From contig NZ_JAUHLN010000001.1 in the NCBI RefSeq assembly GCF_030412265.1, positions 186,001 to 250,000 of the forward strand: a stretch of DNA of 64,000 bases, read 5' to 3'. The notes below the pieces were generated by a model. The model saw only the letters and a program-made list of their open reading frames with translations, was not told the origin of the DNA and made no database searches. The translations under genes were made by a program, and so were the position numbers. Numbering within the stretch: the first letter of the stretch is position 1; every line of letters starts with the position of its first letter. Positions 1 to 12,235 of this stretch are shown one piece after another. The stretch is from Fictibacillus terranigra. GTDB taxonomy: Bacteria > Bacillota > Bacilli > Bacillales > Fictibacillaceae.

Positions 1-1
1 T

Positions 2-361
2 ACACTCCGTCTTGACCTGGCTTCTTTCCGTGAGCTTGAAGCATTTGCTCAGTTCGGTTCTGACTTGGATAAAGCGACTCAAGCAAAACTTAACCGTGGT
101 GCGCGTACGGTTGAGGTGCTTAAACAAGGCCTTCACAAACCGCTTCGCGTAGAACTTCAAGTTGCCAGCCTTTATGCCCTCACAAGAGGATATATTGACG
201 ATGTAGCAGTTGAAGATGTCACACGTTTTGAAGAAGAGCTTCATGCTTACATGGAGACCAACTCTAAAGACGTTCTTGACCAAATCAAAACCACTGGAAA
301 ACTTCCAGAAGGCGACGAGCTGGACAATGCGATCAAAGCGTTCAAGAAAGTTTTTGCATAA
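2..361 (+). CDS. atpA: ATP synthase F1 subunit alpha, C-terminal part (truncated by window edge)
   Basis: The open frame enters from the left edge and encodes the last 119 residues of the alpha subunit, the nucleotide-binding non-catalytic subunit of the F1 head. The visible part is the C-terminal helical domain; the run [15 protein letters not shown] followed by [19 protein letters not shown] is typical of bacterial AtpA. The Walker A region lies outside the window. Genes for gamma, beta and epsilon follow in the usual order, so this is the tail of the atp operon. The 212-bp gap to atpG is longer than the other gaps in the operon and I see no gene in it. Identity is near certain from sequence and context. 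Confidence 0.97.
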   Translation, partial: TLRLDLASFRELEAFAQFGSDLDKATQAKLNRGARTVEVLKQGLHKPLRVELQVASLYALTRGYIDDVAVEDVTRFEEELHAYMETNSKDVLDQIKTTGKLPEGDELDNAIKAFKKVFA

Positions 362-567
362 GAAAAACTGAAGCCGCTGTTTAAGGACGAAAAGCACTGG
401 AACTCTTGTGCTTCAACACGGTTTTTGTGTCGGGGTGAGAGAGTGAAGTGTCTCGAGTCCCTGGCGGCTGAAGCTGGATCCGGTGTTAACAGTAAAATAA
501 TGTTTTCTAATAGATAACTGCAGGATGCTGTATGCATCCTGCAACCAGCTTAAATAAAAGGTGGTGA

Positions 568-2882
<2,315 letters not shown>

Positions 2883-2898
2883 ACCTATAAGGGGGTAA

Positions 2899-3309
<411 letters not shown>

Positions 3310-3321
3310 AAAAGCAAGCAG

Positions 3322-3351
3322 CCTCCCTGGCTTTGGCCGGGGAGGTTTTTC
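3322..3351 (+). terminator. Rho-independent terminator of the atp operon
   Basis: A 10-bp stem (CCTCCCTGGC / GCCGGGGAGG, one T-G pair) with a TTTG loop is followed by five T residues, directly after atpC. Confidence 0.9.
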
Positions 3352-3450
3352 TATTTTCATGATCGGTTTGAACCCCTCCTGTAAGGACGGTTTTCTTTTT
3401 TGTTGCGAAAGAGTATATAATAAAGGAAACCCGCATTTTGGAGGAAAAAA

Positions 3451-3993
3451 ATGAGCTTTCAAAACCAAACCATTTTACCGGCGGTCCGAAAATGGAAAGA
3501 ACTCGAACAATTGTTGAACAGCCAGTATACCTACATCGTGATTCTGGACAGCCATATCGCCCAGTTGAAAAACATGGTGAAAATCGCCGGACAGGCCAAA
3601 AAGAAGCTGTTTATCCATGCGGATTTAATAAGCGGGTTAAAGGCAGATGAATATGCAGCAGAATTTATTTGTCAGGAAATCAGACCAGCGGGCATCATTT
3701 CAACCCGTACGAATGTGATCACAACGACAAAAAAGAAGGGTTTGACGGCCATTCAGCGTTTATTTCTTCTCGATTCGATCGCACTTGAAACCAGCTACAA
3801 GATCATCGAAAAAACACAGCCTGATTTCATTGAGGTTTTGCCTGGATTGATGCCGAACATCATCACGGAAGTTCATGAAAAAACCGGGATTCCTGTGTTT
3901 GCTGGCGGGTTGATCCGAACGAGAGAAGAGATTGACTTGGCGATCAAAGGCGGAGCGGTGGCAGTAACCACTTCCGATAAAGAACTCTGGTAG
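3451..3993 (+). CDS. glpP: Glycerol-3-phosphate-responsive antiterminator GlpP
   Basis: This 180-residue RNA-binding regulator matches the GlpP family. In B. subtilis GlpP binds glycerol-3-phosphate and the leader mRNAs of glpFK and glpD to allow read-through of a leader terminator. Family features visible here are a TIM-barrel-like pattern, YIVILDSHIAQLKNMV near residue 30, KKLFIHADLI near residue 50, and the C-terminal IPVFAGGLIRTREEID phosphate-binding-type loop. Start ATG at 3451 follows GGAGG. It has its own unit: a TATAAT box lies at 3416-3421, although the -35 is poor. The candidate target leaders stand before glpF and glpD. Confidence 0.95.
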   Translation: MSFQNQTILPAVRKWKELEQLLNSQYTYIVILDSHIAQLKNMVKIAGQAKKKLFIHADLISGLKADEYAAEFICQEIRPAGIISTRTNVITTTKKKGLTAIQRLFLLDSIALETSYKIIEKTQPDFIEVLPGLMPNIITEVHEKTGIPVFAGGLIRTREEIDLAIKGGAVAVTTSDKELW

Positions 3994-4029
3994 ATTAGAC
4001 ATTTCATGAAATTCCCATATCCTTACCCA

Positions 4030-4058
4030 TTGACAGCGTTTTCAAGCTGTGATTAAAT
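4030..4058 (+). promoter_or_regulatory. glpF promoter with overlapping cre-like site
   Basis: TTGACA at 4030-4035 and TTAAAT at 4053-4058 are spaced by 17 bp. Bases 4031-4044 read TGACAGCGTTTTCA, which differs at one position from the catabolite-responsive element consensus TGWAANCGNTNWCA. CcpA bound there would cover the -35 and spacer. The site is read from sequence; repression by CcpA is inferred from the family. Confidence 0.65.
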
Positions 4059-4065
4059 ATTAGAC

Positions 4066-4146
4066 AAGTTAATAATTTGACGGAGAATCGGAGATCAGCG
4101 GAAGCCCTTACACAAAATAAGGGGATTTTTTGCTGGTCTTTTTTTC
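4066..4146 (+). promoter_or_regulatory. glpF leader attenuator: GlpP-type motif plus terminator
   Basis: The leader begins with AAGTTAATAAT (4066-4076) and two CGGAG boxes (4081-4085 and 4089-4093). A hairpin follows: GATCAGC (4093-4099) pairs with GCTGGTC (4132-4138), with an inner CCCTTA / TAAGGG stem, then a run of T. The same motif order stands before glpD. The likely role is a glycerol-3-phosphate-dependent terminator relieved by GlpP, as known for B. subtilis glp leaders. Confidence 0.8.
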
Positions 4147-4199
4147 CGCTAAGAGAAAGTTTTCATTCTTTTGTCTAATTTGGAAGGAGTGTGTTGGGG

Positions 4200-5027
4200 A
4201 TGTCACCGATACTCGGAGAAATGATCGGAACAATGATTTTAATTATTTTTGGCGGAGGCGTTGTTGCCAATGTTAGCTTAAAGAAATCAAAGGCAGAAGG
4301 CGGGGGCTGGATCGTCGTTGCACTTGGCTGGGGCCTTGCTGTTACCATGGGAGTTTACGCTGTTGGAAAATTCAGTGGAGCGCACATGAATCCAGCAGTT
4401 ACTTTAGGAATGGCTGCGATTGGCGAATTCAGCTGGTCTCAGGTTCCAGGATACATTGCAGCTCAGATGCTTGGCGGCTTCCTAGGCGGCATTATCGTAT
4501 ATTTCCAATTTTTGCCTCACTGGAAACAAACGGAGGATCCTGCTGTAAAGCTTGGTGTTTTCTCTACTGATCCAGCCATTCCACATACATTATCGAATCT
4601 GTTAAGTGAGTTTATAGGAACAGCGGTTTTGCTTGTAGGACTTTTATCCATCGGGGCGAATAAGTTTACAGAAGGGCTCAATCCTTTGATCGTCGGATTT
4701 TTAATCGTAGCGATCGGCTTGTCACTGGGGGGCACAACCGGTTACGCGATTAACCCGGCGCGTGACCTCGGTCCGAGACTGGCGCATTTCTTCTTGCCGA
4801 TCAGCGGCAAGGGCGGGTCGAACTGGAAGTATGCCTGGATTCCTGTTGTCGGGCCAATTTTGGGAGGCGTTTTCGGCGCATTATTCTATCAGGCACTGTT
4901 CGAAGGCAAGGTAACCGCATTCTTTTGGAGCTGGACGGTATTTTCCGCATTGGTGCTGGCAGCCGCTCACTTTGCAGGAAAAAGCGGCACACAGGGGTTT
5001 AGCCATGGTGAAAGAATCAAGAACTAA
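4200..5027 (+). CDS. glpF: Glycerol uptake facilitator (aquaglyceroporin)
   Basis: The 275-residue membrane channel lets glycerol diffuse into the cell. Both half-helix motifs are present: GAHMNPAVTLG in the first half and GYAINPARDLGPR in the second, the latter with the Asp after NPAR that marks glycerol channels rather than water channels. Six membrane segments can be followed. I chose ATG at 4200 because GGAAGGAG ends about 11 bp upstream; the in-frame GTG at 4191 would abut the ribosome site. glpK follows after 54 bp. An attenuator and a cre-like site lie upstream. Confidence 0.96.
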   Translation: MSPILGEMIGTMILIIFGGGVVANVSLKKSKAEGGGWIVVALGWGLAVTMGVYAVGKFSGAHMNPAVTLGMAAIGEFSWSQVPGYIAAQMLGGFLGGIIVYFQFLPHWKQTEDPAVKLGVFSTDPAIPHTLSNLLSEFIGTAVLLVGLLSIGANKFTEGLNPLIVGFLIVAIGLSLGGTTGYAINPARDLGPRLAHFFLPISGKGGSNWKYAWIPVVGPILGGVFGALFYQALFEGKVTAFFWSWTVFSALVLAAAHFAGKSGTQGFSHGERIKN

Positions 5028-5042
5028 CCAAAAACATAATAA

Positions 5043-6575
<1,533 letters not shown>

Positions 6576-6586
6576 AAGCGCAACAT

Positions 6587-6615
6587 TTGCAAATTTCATC
6601 ATAACTTGTTATGAT
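6587..6615 (+). promoter_or_regulatory. glpD promoter, with a perfect inverted repeat over the -10
   Basis: TTGCAA (6587-6592) and TATGAT (6610-6615) are spaced by 17 bp, and TGT before the -10 gives an extended -10. The -10 is the right arm of a perfect 8+2+8 inverted repeat at 6598-6615 (ATCATAAC tt GTTATGAT). No protein is assigned to it. Confidence 0.65.
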
Positions 6616-6621
6616 AGCATT

Positions 6622-6698
6622 AAGTTAATAATGGTCGGAGCTACGGAGAGACCTCAATACCCTGAGATAGGTTCAGGGATATTGTGGTCTCTTTTTTT
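6622..6698 (+). promoter_or_regulatory. glpD leader attenuator: GlpP-type motif plus terminator
   Basis: AAGTTAATAAT (6622-6632) is followed by CGGAG at 6636-6640 and 6644-6648, then a long hairpin from GAGACC (6648-6653) to GGTCTC (6686-6691) with inner ATACCCTGA / TCAGGGATAT pairing, and seven T. The terminator shares its first base with the last base of the second CGGAG box, so protein binding there could plausibly block hairpin formation. Arrangement matches the glpF leader. Confidence 0.82.
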
Positions 6699-6779
6699 GT
6701 TCTCCCTCCAAAAAAACGCTTTAAATGACGTAATTTAGGAAAAGAATAAATAGATGGAAAAAAGAAGGAGTGGCGTGAT

Positions 6780-8441
6780 ATGGGTAATCAATTTTCAAGC
6801 AATAAAAGGGAACAATATATAGAAGATATGAAGAACGCTTCCCTTGATTTGTTAGTCATCGGGGGCGGTGTAACAGGGGCAGGAATTCTGCTTGATGCCA
6901 CGACTCGCGGAATGAAAGCCGGCGTTTTGGAAATGCAGGACTTTGCCGGAGGCACGTCCAGCCGTTCTACTAAACTTGTCCATGGGGGACTTCGCTACTT
7001 AAAACAGTTTGAAGTCGGTCTGGTTGCAGAGGTGGGGAAGGAACGTGCGATCGTTTATGAAAATGCCCCGCATGTTACTACACCAGAATGGATGCTTCTT
7101 CCGTTTTATAAAAAAGGAACGTTCGGCAAGTTTTCTACATCCATTGGTTTAAAGGTGTATGACTTCTTGGCAGGTGTAAAACGAAAAGAACGCAGAAAGA
7201 TGCTGAGCAAGGACGAAACCATGAACCGCGAACCCCTTTTGAAAAATAAAGATCTGCTTGGCGGCGGTTATTATGTAGAGTATAAAACAGATGATGCCCG
7301 TCTAACCCTTGAGATCATGAAAGAAGCGGTGAACCGCGGAGGAAAAGCAGTCAACTATATTAAAGTCATAGATTTCATCTATGACAACGACGGCAAGATA
7401 CTGGGTGTAAAAGCTGAAGACACAGTTTCCGGAAAAGTGCACGAAATCCATGCGAAAAAAATTGTAAACGCAACGGGTCCGTGGGTCGATGAACTGCGCG
7501 ATATCGATAAATCCAAAAAAGGAAAAAGAATTCACCATACAAAAGGAATCCACCTTGTGATTGACCAGGAGCGCTTCCCGCTCCGCCAAGCGGTTTACTT
7601 TGACACACCAGACGGACGAATGGTGTTTGCGATTCCTCGTGAAGGCAAAACGTATGTCGGTACGACAGATACGGATTACAAAGGGGATTTAAAAAATCCA
7701 AGAATTACGCATGATGATGTTGATTATGTCGTAAAAGCGATCAATTTCATGTTCCCGGACGTGAAAATGACTGAAAAAGACATCGAATCTTCTTGGTCTG
7801 GATTACGCCCATTGATTCACGAAGAAGGAAAGGATCCTTCTGAAATTTCAAGGAAAGACGAAGTGTTCTTCTCACCTTCAGGATTGATCACGATTGCTGG
7901 CGGCAAGTTAACCGGATATCGTAAAATGGCAGAAAAAGTAGCAGATATCGTAGCTGGCCAGCTTGAAAAGGAAGCAGGAATCAAATACGACACAAGCAAT
8001 ACGAAACACCTTGTTCTATCAGGCGGGAACGTAGGAGGAAGCAGCCACTACCCTGAATATATCCGCCAAAAAGTATCGGAGGGCCAAAACCTCGGCTTAA
8101 GCAAGGAAGATGCGGAACAACTCGTAAAGAAATACGGTTCCAATGTTGACCGTCTGTTTGAGATCATCCGGGACGGCCAAAAAGAAGCCGATCTCAATAA
8201 ATTGCCGGTCAACGTCTATGCCACATTGATCTATGCAATGGACGAAGAGATGGCGACAACACCTGCGGATTACTTCATCCGCCGTACAAGTGCGATGTAC
8301 TTTGACATTGCTTACGTACGCCAATGGAAAGAAAAAGGAATTGCTTTGATGGCCAAACACTTAAGCTGGACACCTGAGCAAACCAGGCAGCACACAGAGG
8401 AACTCGAACGCCAAATGAGCTACAGCACAGAAGCAATCTAA
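6780..8441 (+). CDS. glpD: Aerobic glycerol-3-phosphate dehydrogenase (FAD, quinone-linked)
   Basis: The 553-residue peripheral membrane flavoenzyme oxidises glycerol-3-phosphate to dihydroxyacetone phosphate and passes electrons to quinone. The FAD dinucleotide fold is at residues 20-40 (LLVIGGGVTGAGILLDAT); GGTSSRSTKLVHGGLRYL and the DAAO-type core follow. Start ATG at 6780 has AAGAAGGAG upstream. It is a separate unit from glpFK with its own promoter and attenuator. A nested-palindrome element directly after the stop acts as the probable terminator. Confidence 0.97.
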   Translation: MGNQFSSNKREQYIEDMKNASLDLLVIGGGVTGAGILLDATTRGMKAGVLEMQDFAGGTSSRSTKLVHGGLRYLKQFEVGLVAEVGKERAIVYENAPHVTTPEWMLLPFYKKGTFGKFSTSIGLKVYDFLAGVKRKERRKMLSKDETMNREPLLKNKDLLGGGYYVEYKTDDARLTLEIMKEAVNRGGKAVNYIKVIDFIYDNDGKILGVKAEDTVSGKVHEIHAKKIVNATGPWVDELRDIDKSKKGKRIHHTKGIHLVIDQERFPLRQAVYFDTPDGRMVFAIPREGKTYVGTTDTDYKGDLKNPRITHDDVDYVVKAINFMFPDVKMTEKDIESSWSGLRPLIHEEGKDPSEISRKDEVFFSPSGLITIAGGKLTGYRKMAEKVADIVAGQLEKEAGIKYDTSNTKHLVLSGGNVGGSSHYPEYIRQKVSEGQNLGLSKEDAEQLVKKYGSNVDRLFEIIRDGQKEADLNKLPVNVYATLIYAMDEEMATTPADYFIRRTSAMYFDIAYVRQWKEKGIALMAKHLSWTPEQTRQHTEELERQMSYSTEAI

Positions 8442-8449
8442 TCTTTTTA

Positions 8450-8505
8450 GGTGCCAGGCACCGCTCTTTGACATATGTCAAAGGCGGGTGCCTGGCACCT
8501 TTTTC
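8450..8505. repeat. Nested-palindrome repeat, copy A (core TTTGACATATGTCAAA)
   Basis: GGTGCCAGGCACC (8450-8462) and GGTGCCTGGCACC (8487-8499), each itself a palindrome, flank the perfect palindrome at 8467-8482. A run of T follows, so it can also terminate glpD. Confidence 0.9.
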
Positions 8506-8730
8506 AATAAAGCAGAATTCCCCAAAATAAGGGCTGGGATACGATACACTAATATAGCTCAATTGCTTTGCAGATTCAGGCTGAGAAAGCAAAAAGTCGC
8601 CCGGCATGGAGGCAGGGGGCAAGCAGATAAAAGAATCGATTCTTTTCTTCCTGTGTAGCCGCCTTTTTGAAATAACCCCAAACATGTTCGGCTGTATTAA
8701 GAAAGGCTTTCCTGGAATAGGGAAAACTCT

Positions 8731-8886
8731 CTATCTCTCCCAATGCATTGAAATTTTTTTATAATCTTCTTCCCCTCTTGCCTTATGGAACATATTTTTG
8801 ATCTTGCTGTAATACTGGCAGCCCTTCGCCGTAACATCATATTTTTGTATCGCCCACTCCAGTTCAGCTTCCTTTCGGATTCTCAT
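8731..8886 (-). CDS. Small hypothetical protein, 51 residues
   Basis: I do not recognise this family. It encodes MRIRKEAELEWAIQKYDVTA and continues to a highly charged C-terminus with two Tyr-Tyr/Tyr-Lys rich stretches; no membrane segment or signal is visible. The start ATG at 8886 follows ACAGGAGGGTG on the minus strand, which is a strong ribosome site and the main reason for calling it. It stands alone between glpD and nuoA in about 650 bp that otherwise hold only the repeat and the nuo promoter. Function unknown. Confidence 0.55.
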   Translation of the reverse strand: MRIRKEAELEWAIQKYDVTAKGCQYYSKIKNMFHKARGEEDYKKISMHWER

Positions 8887-9078
8887 AAACACCCTCCTGT
8901 TTCCGTTGTCAGACATACTGCCGCTAAAAGAGACCCACTAAAATCCATCCCTTCAGCGCAGAGACAAGGAATGGCCAAAGTCCATTCCAGTCTCTTTGCG
9001 TTCCCCCTCATTCTATCCCCCGAACAAGCACATATAATAGGAGTATAGTAATGAACCAGTGCCAGTCTCCCTCCTGTG

Positions 9079-9107
9079 TCGACACAAATTTTGGAATTTG
9101 CTATAAT
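9079..9107 (+). promoter_or_regulatory. nuo operon promoter with palindrome at the -35
   Basis: TCGACA (9079-9084) and a perfect TATAAT (9102-9107) are 17 bp apart, 52 bp before nuoA. The -35 lies inside a perfect 12-bp palindrome TGTGTCGACACA (9075-9086), a possible operator. It does not match the Rex consensus. Confidence 0.75.
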
Positions 9108-9158
9108 GAATACGATTACATAATGTTTAAAAAATTCTGATGATTAGGGAGGTAATGG

Positions 9159-9533
9159 ATGGAGTTAACACATGTTTACCAAAACAATTACCTTGTTGTA
9201 ACCGTCTTTCTCGCCTTGGGTATTCTTTTGCCGGTTGGGGCATTAACGGCAGGGCGCCTGCTCCGCCCGTACAAACCGACAAAAGAGAAAGCAACCACAT
9301 ATGAGAGCGGAATAGAACCCTTTCATCAAAGCTGGATCCAGTTTAATGTAAGATATTATTTGTTTGGCCTCATGTTTGTCATCTTTGATGTAGAAACCGT
9401 ATTTTTATATCCATGGGCGGTCGCCTATGAACATCTCGGCGCGTTTGCCCTCATTGAAATGGGGATTTTTATTGTGATGCTCGCCCTTGGCCTCGTATAT
9501 GCCTGGAAAAAGAAGGTGCTGAAATGGATCTGA
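9159..9533 (+). CDS. nuoA: NADH-quinone oxidoreductase subunit A
   Basis: The 124-residue membrane subunit has three hydrophobic segments, and the conserved [10 protein letters not shown] loop followed by [18 protein letters not shown], which holds the acidic residues typical of NuoA/ND3. ATG at 9159 follows AGGGAGG. It opens an eleven-gene operon and overlaps nuoB by 10 bp. Confidence 0.95.
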   Translation: MELTHVYQNNYLVVTVFLALGILLPVGALTAGRLLRPYKPTKEKATTYESGIEPFHQSWIQFNVRYYLFGLMFVIFDVETVFLYPWAVAYEHLGAFALIEMGIFIVMLALGLVYAWKKKVLKWI

Positions 9534-10036
9534 AACTGTCGGATATTTCGCCTGAAGAAAAAGCTGAGCTTGAACGCAATATCTTTTTAACTACTTTGGA
9601 ACAGATTAAAGCATGGGCAAGAAGCAATTCACTATGGCCGCTTACGTTCGGCCTTGCCTGCTGCGCCATAGAAATGATGGGAACAGGATCATCCCACTAT
9701 GACCTGGACCGTTTCGGCAGCATATTCCGGACCTCCCCGAGACAGTCGGATGTCATGATTGTCTCCGGAACGGTAACAAAAAAGATGGCTCCAGTTCTTA
9801 AAAGGCTTTATGATCAAATGCCTGAACCGAAATGGGTGATCGCCATGGGCTCTTGCGCTACAGCAGGTGGACCTTATATCAAGTCATATGCTGTCGTTAA
9901 AGGAGTAGATCAAATCGTTCCTGTTGATGTTTATATTCCCGGCTGTCCGCCAAATCCTGCAGCCCTTATCTATGGAATCAACAAATTGCAGGAGAAGATC
10001 CGTTACGAAGCGAAGACTGGGAAGAAGGTGATGTAA
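9524..10036 (+). CDS. nuoB: NADH-quinone oxidoreductase subunit B (N2 cluster)
   Basis: The 170-residue peripheral-arm subunit carries the terminal 4Fe-4S cluster N2 that reduces quinone. All four ligand cysteines are visible: [11 protein letters not shown] (two adjacent), GSCATAGGP, and [10 protein letters not shown]. It overlaps the end of nuoA and ends 3 bp before nuoC, so translation is likely coupled. Confidence 0.97.
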   Translation: MDLKLSDISPEEKAELERNIFLTTLEQIKAWARSNSLWPLTFGLACCAIEMMGTGSSHYDLDRFGSIFRTSPRQSDVMIVSGTVTKKMAPVLKRLYDQMPEPKWVIAMGSCATAGGPYIKSYAVVKGVDQIVPVDVYIPGCPPNPAALIYGINKLQEKIRYEAKTGKKVM

Positions 10037-10039
10037 GGC

Positions 10040-11131
10040 ATGCCTAGCGAAAACGATGGAAAATCTCCAGGGTCTGAATTAAAAAAGCAGGCTGCAGCTG
10101 AGGCGAAAGCGAAGGCCCTGGAGCTTGCCAAACAAAGAGCGCTCGAGAAAAAAGAGGAGAATGAAAATTCTTCCCACGAAATGAGCATTGAAGAGCGAAA
10201 GAAAAAGGCGGTTGCAGAGGCAAAAGCCAAAGCTGCAGAGTTAAAAGCATTAAGAGAAAAAGAAGAAGCACCAAGTACCAATGATTCTCTGGCTGATGAT
10301 AAGGCAAAGGCGGCAGCGAAAGCAAAGGCTGCCGCAGCAGCGAAGGCAAAAGCGGCAGCTGCTGCCAAAGCGAAAGCAGCGAGAGAGGGAGCGGGGGACC
10401 CGTCTGATCCCGCAGCCGATGAAAAGGCAAAGGCGGCAGCGAAAGCAAAGGCCGCCGCAGCAGCGAAGGCAAAAGCGGCAGCTGCTGCCAAAGCGAAAGC
10501 AGCGAGAGAGGGAGCGGGAGATTCATCTGGCCCTTCCGATGAAAAAGCAAAGGCAATTGCGGCCGCCAAGGCGAAAGCCGCCGCCGCTGCAAGAGCAAAA
10601 GCGGCAGCTGCCGCGACGAAGGCCGAGGAGCCTGCTGAGGAACAAAAACCATCCCCCCTGCAGCCGCTCCTTGATCGTTATGTCAGCCTAATCCAAAAGG
10701 CATTGGGAGAGGATGTGCTTGAAGACAGCTACATCAACCGGCTTTCCAGGGACGTTCCGACCCTCGTTGCCAAACCGGATACATATTTTAAAGTTGCACA
10801 GCTTTTAAAACACCACGGAGAACTTCGTTTTGATTATTTGTCAGAACTTCACGCCACAGATTTTGAAACTCATCTAGAAGTCTACAACCATTTTTATTCC
10901 TACTCGCATCGCAGTCCCGTTGCATTAAAAGTAAAAATCAACAGAGAAGAAGCAGTGATCGATTCGCTCGCCCCTCTTTGGGCGGGGGCTGACTGGCCGG
11001 AACGGGAAGCCTTCGACCTGCTGGGCATAACTTTTACCGGTCATCCGAACTTAACGAGAATCATGATGCCCGACGATTGGGTGGGTCACCCGCTTCGAAA
11101 AGATTATGAACCGTATGATGTGGAGGTGTAG
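10040..11131 (+). CDS. nuoC: NADH-quinone oxidoreductase subunit C with Lys/Ala-repeat N-terminal extension
   Basis: The 363-residue protein has two parts. Residues from about 210 onward are the ordinary 30-kDa subunit of the peripheral arm, with FDYLSELHATDF, ADWPEREAFDLLGITF and GHPLRKDYEPY. Residues 1 to about 205 are a low-complexity, highly basic KAKAAAAAKAKA-type extension that should form long helices. In DNA the extension contains a direct tandem repeat with periods of 123 and 120 bp (units from 10295, 10418 and 10538). Typical NuoC is about 150-220 residues, so the extension roughly doubles the protein. Similar Lys/Ala extensions occur in bacillal NuoC proteins. Antisense frames opposite the repeat are artefacts of this composition. 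Confidence 0.93.
   Translation: MPSENDGKSPGSELKKQAAAEAKAKALELAKQRALEKKEENENSSHEMSIEERKKKAVAEAKAKAAELKALREKEEAPSTNDSLADDKAKAAAKAKAAAAAKAKAAAAAKAKAAREGAGDPSDPAADEKAKAAAKAKAAAAAKAKAAAAAKAKAAREGAGDSSGPSDEKAKAIAAAKAKAAAAARAKAAAAATKAEEPAEEQKPSPLQPLLDRYVSLIQKALGEDVLEDSYINRLSRDVPTLVAKPDTYFKVAQLLKHHGELRFDYLSELHATDFETHLEVYNHFYSYSHRSPVALKVKINREEAVIDSLAPLWAGADWPEREAFDLLGITFTGHPNLTRIMMPDDWVGHPLRKDYEPYDVEV
10295..10620 (+). repeat. Coding tandem repeat within nuoC (41- and 40-codon units)
   Basis: Units begin at 10295, 10418 and 10538 with GAYGAWAARGCAAAGG. The first two are nearly identical over about 100 bp; the third is shorter and diverged. Repeat number is likely to vary between strains. Confidence 0.88.
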
Positions 11132-11134
11132 CCG

Positions 11135-12235
11135 GTGATTCGCACGGAGGAAATGCTGCTGAATGTCGGCCCACAGCATCCGAGCACCCATGGGGTGTTC
11201 CGGATCGTGCTGAAAATCGACGGAGAGACCATTATTGAAGCCCAACCGGTCATTGGATATCTTCATCGCGGGACAGAGAAACTCGCGGAAAACCTTCAAT
11301 ACACACAAATTATTCCGTATACCGACCGGATGGATTACCTTGCGGCCATGACGAACAATTATGTGATCTGCCATGCGGTGGAAACGATGATGAACCTTGA
11401 AATCCCTGAACGGGCGGAATATCTTCGTGTTCTTGTGATGGAGCTTGGCCGCATTGCCAGTCATCTTGTCTGGTTTGGAACATATCTTCTGGATATCGGA
11501 GCAATGAGCCCTTTTCTATATGCCTTCAGGGAAAGAGAGGCGATCATCGGGCTGCTGAACGAAATATCAGGGGCACGTCTTACGTTCAATTACATGAGGA
11601 TTGGCGGTGTGAAATGGGATGCCCCGGAAGGCTGGATCGAGAAAATCAGGGAATTTGTTCCTTACATGCGCGAGCAGCTGTCGGGATATCACGACCTCGT
11701 TTCCGGCAATGAAATCTTCCTGAACCGTGTAAAAGGTGTTGGGTTGTATTCGAAGGAAGAGGCCCTCGATTACTCACTGAGCGGAGCTAACCTGCGCTGT
11801 ACGGGGATTAGCTGGGACTTGAGAAAAGACGAATCCTATTCCATCTATGACCGGTTCAGCTTTGATGTTCCCGCTTTTGACAGCGGGGATGCCTGGGCCC
11901 GCTATCAGTGCCGGATGGCAGAGATTGAAGAATCCTTAAAAATTGTGGAGCAAGCGGTGGAGCAGTTTCCTGAAAACGGGGAGATCATGGCGAAGGTGCC
12001 AAAGATCATCAAGCCGCCAAAAGGAGAGGCTTACGTCCGGATCGAGTCGCCGCGCGGGGAGATCGGCTGTTATATTGCTTCGGAAGGGAAAAAGGAGCCC
12101 TACCGCCTGAAATTCAGAAGGCCTTCTTTTTATAACCTTCAAATATTGCCAAAGCTCCTTGTAGGGGAAAACATTTCAAACCTGATTACCATACTGGGTG
12201 GAATCGACATCGTGTTAGGGGAGGTGGACGGCTGA
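11135..12235 (+). CDS. nuoD: NADH-quinone oxidoreductase subunit D
   Basis: The 366-residue 49-kDa subunit forms the quinone pocket with NuoB. The start of the protein, LLNVGPQHPSTHGVFRI, holds the pocket His residues; GYLHRGTEKLAE and the C-terminal GGIDIVLGEVDG are also typical. GTG at 11135 is 3 bp after nuoC. It shares its last base with the start of nuoH. Confidence 0.97.
   Translation: MIRTEEMLLNVGPQHPSTHGVFRIVLKIDGETIIEAQPVIGYLHRGTEKLAENLQYTQIIPYTDRMDYLAAMTNNYVICHAVETMMNLEIPERAEYLRVLVMELGRIASHLVWFGTYLLDIGAMSPFLYAFREREAIIGLLNEISGARLTFNYMRIGGVKWDAPEGWIEKIREFVPYMREQLSGYHDLVSGNEIFLNRVKGVGLYSKEEALDYSLSGANLRCTGISWDLRKDESYSIYDRFSFDVPAFDSGDAWARYQCRMAEIEESLKIVEQAVEQFPENGEIMAKVPKIIKPPKGEAYVRIESPRGEIGCYIASEGKKEPYRLKFRRPSFYNLQILPKLLVGENISNLITILGGIDIVLGEVDG

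Noticed and set aside
9075-9086. Palindrome at the nuo promoter as a Rex site
   Set aside because: It lacks the TTGTGAA-N4-TTCACAA pattern; left as an unassigned palindrome.
9050-9140. 29-codon frame from the ATG near 9050
   Set aside because: It runs straight through the nuo promoter and has no homology I can see.
10003-10652. Two long antisense frames opposite nuoC (Ala/Phe- or Leu/Pro-rich)
   Set aside because: They are mirrors of the GC-rich Lys/Ala repeat and lack ribosome sites or family resemblance.
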